Below are positions 63,301 to 64,000 of a stretch of DNA of 64,000 bases, one piece after another. The stretch lies in contig OZ022579.1 in the NCBI GenBank assembly GCA_963669155.1, positions 19,432,398-19,496,397 on the forward strand, read 5' to 3'. The stretch's first letter is position 1; every line of letters begins with the position of its first letter. Below the pieces are notes generated by a model, which searched no databases, was not told where the DNA came from, and worked only from the letters and a program-made list of their open reading frames with translations. Source of the DNA: Arbacia lixula. Taxonomy: Eukaryota > Echinodermata > Echinoidea > Arbacioida > Arbaciidae. The position numbers were made by a program, and so were the translations under genes.

Positions 63301-63921
63301 ATCGGTACCATAGGTGCATAGCATGTTTGATTCAAAGGTTTATTTATTCATTCATAAATAACCCAAGTAGTTGCAAAGGGTTGAAATGCACAGTTTTACA
63401 ATGAACATGATAGTTAACATAAAGACAACATAGGAAAGCATATGATAGCTATATTACAAATGTCTTGTAATATCTTAAACATAGTAAATATTATAAGTAT
63501 AAATTAAATTACAAAACTATGATATTTAGGCATTTATTTGAGTGAGTATATGTGTATATCTACCTTTAAGAATATTATTTTACAATAAAGAGAATAGATC
63601 TCTTCAAAGAGAATGGTAATTCTTTGTTATAAATCTAGTGGAATGTATATGATAACAAGTTCTTACATACTTATATATGATAAGTAGATGGGCTTTTCCT
63701 AGTTTGGTATTGAGAGGGTTAATATTCTCTGTTGAAGGCATCGGGTACTTAACAGCTGTGGACAACATGCGAGTGAAGGAGATGGTGACCCAGAGACACG
63801 CCCAGTATGAGGGAAACATTAGCCTCTTATCAGACGCCAGTCCCAACTTCAACTCGCCCTCCACTGTCAAGAGACCAGTTGAAGTGCCTGACGAGCACAG
63901 GGAGTTCATTGAGAATATCTG
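56909..63921 (+). CDS. PARN: Poly(A)-specific ribonuclease PARN, 3' partial (exons 1-6)
   Basis: 3'-exonuclease of the DEDD family that removes mRNA poly(A) tails and trims snoRNA and telomerase RNA ends; acts in nucleus and cytoplasm. Exons: 56909-56927, 58433-58578, 59082-59149, 60031-60118, 61209-61269, 63738-63921, all in phase, about 188 residues before the window ends. It starts MDVTRDNFNEAM, where human has MEIIRSNFKSNL. Catalytic Asp28 and Glu30 sit in VAIDAEFTGL at the same numbers as human PARN. Then FHTPEERYQHLKQ, LIQLGVCIFKFE, PFNFYVFPRPSMRSAPDERF, SSSIDFLVSHGFDFNKLFYK, IGYLTAVDN. Exon 1 is very short (19 coding bases), which matches the phase needed. Remaining exons (R3H, RRM and the second half of the nuclease) lie beyond 64000. 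Confidence 0.95.
57656..58260. repeat. 605-bp foldback element in PARN intron 1
   Basis: Long arms: TACGTGCCTTTACGGTTCTT, then CGAATTCTAGTACGCGAGCG-type sequence and GCGATCGCTGCGGTCA at the left, mirrored at 58170-58260. The arms continue through TGTTACAGATTTGTTATG and CGGTTCCGAC to about 57870 and 58080. The middle is AT-rich with no gene. The arms are CpG-rich and in better shape than most repeats here. Confidence 0.9.
59709..59939. repeat. Foldback MITE, TACACTACAGCTCAAAGG family, copy 2
   Basis: GCACTCCAGCTCAAAGGAAT faces ATTCCTTTGAGCTGTAGTGT; CAGTTCAGCATGAAGCACG pairs with CTTTCATGCTGAACTGG. Same family as 15047-15282, in PARN intron 3. Confidence 0.88.
60240..60345 (+). repeat. (GA)n low-complexity tract
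   Basis: GAGAGAGAGA with GACA and GATA interruptions in PARN intron 4, just after exon 4. Confidence 0.93.
61690..61833. repeat. MITE, GATTGATATCAATC family, eroded copy
   Basis: AGAGTTGCGATTGATCTGAA and TACGATTGATATCGATTGCA match the internal blocks of the 38694-38807 element. Its terminal GGGCCC is lost. It lies in PARN intron 5. Confidence 0.65.
62152..62171. repeat. 20-bp palindrome with CCACTGAA arms
   Basis: CCACTGAA, spacer CTGA, TTCAGTGG. It lies inside a larger imperfect inverted repeat (CTTCGGTCGCACCACTG at about 62117, mirrored by CAGTGGTGCG and GCGACCGAA further right). It shares its arm with the palindromes at 46621 and 47291. Confidence 0.9.
62336..62645 (+). pseudogene. Zinc-finger-like reading frame in PARN intron 5
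   Basis: A frame from ATG at 62336 reads MAASKPKFVDRDGGEADPKE, then NRWNWSWCDRVFLEG, FRKLYNPGEAWCLWCNDGIR. CLWC looks like the Cys pair of a single zinc finger of the kind found at the start of BED/hAT-like or related proteins. The expected His pair (LRQHATGDKHKKRY) is encoded just downstream at about 62582-62623 but in another frame, so the copy is interrupted or spliced here. CpG-rich sequence upstream (61975-62200) differs from its surroundings and could be its promoter. I do not recognise the family; it may be transposon-derived or a decayed host gene. Confidence 0.5.
62646..63737. other. Rest of PARN intron 5, no gene seen
   Basis: Contains AT-rich sequence, a C-run at 63016-63034 and no credible coding exon until PARN exon 6 at 63738, whose acceptor is TCTCTGTTGAAG. 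Confidence 0.55.
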
Positions 63922-64000
63922 GTGAGCAGATCAGGAATTATTGCTTCTGGGCTGTTCCATGAGGTGGGAGCAAAAAAATGGGATGAAAAAAGCCTCAGCT

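Overview
This is a 64-kb piece of an animal nuclear genome. All four genes are split into short exons (most 40-215 bases) by longer introns with canonical GT/AG ends, and the space between is full of short inverted-repeat (MITE-like) elements, SINEs, simple repeats and poly-G/C runs. The proteins look deuterostome-like, and the mix of small foldback elements with GA/CT tracts recalls echinoderms (sea urchins). That placement is an inference; no single feature proves it.

Layout. (1) 776-8794, plus strand: ten 3' coding exons of mitochondrial tyrosyl-tRNA synthetase (YARS2); the first coding exon(s) lie before the window. (2) 8795-14355: a gene-poor gap with a 5'-truncated CR1-type LINE and several MITEs. 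(3) 14356-45813, minus strand: the complete coding region of sorting nexin 14 (SNX14). I recovered 30 exons whose phases agree at every junction, giving 924 residues. (4) 45814-47718: a divergent intergenic region with two short palindromes and an (AAAT)n array. (5) 47752-53475, plus: a 645-residue leucine-rich-repeat protein in 7 coding exons. (6) 56909-63921, plus: the first six coding exons of the poly(A)-specific ribonuclease PARN, cut by the window end. A small zinc-finger-like reading frame sits in PARN intron 5.

YARS2 (mitochondrial translation), SNX14 (ER membrane / lipid handling), the LRR protein and PARN (mRNA deadenylation) are unrelated housekeeping-type genes. I see no operon-like or co-functional cluster, and no CRISPR, phage or defence system.

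The most interesting pattern is structural. In four places a piece of a coding exon has been copied in tandem into the next intron. Three are in SNX14: the 3' ends of exons 17 and 28 with their splice donors, and the 5' start of exon 7 with its acceptor. One is in YARS2, where an intron-8 minisatellite matches exon 8. These copies leave decoy splice sites beside the real ones. Other items worth a look are three short palindromes sharing the arm CACTGAA, a set of foldback elements bounded by TTAA, a SINE tail that forms the YARS2 exon-5 acceptor region, and a foldback with tRNA-like arms.
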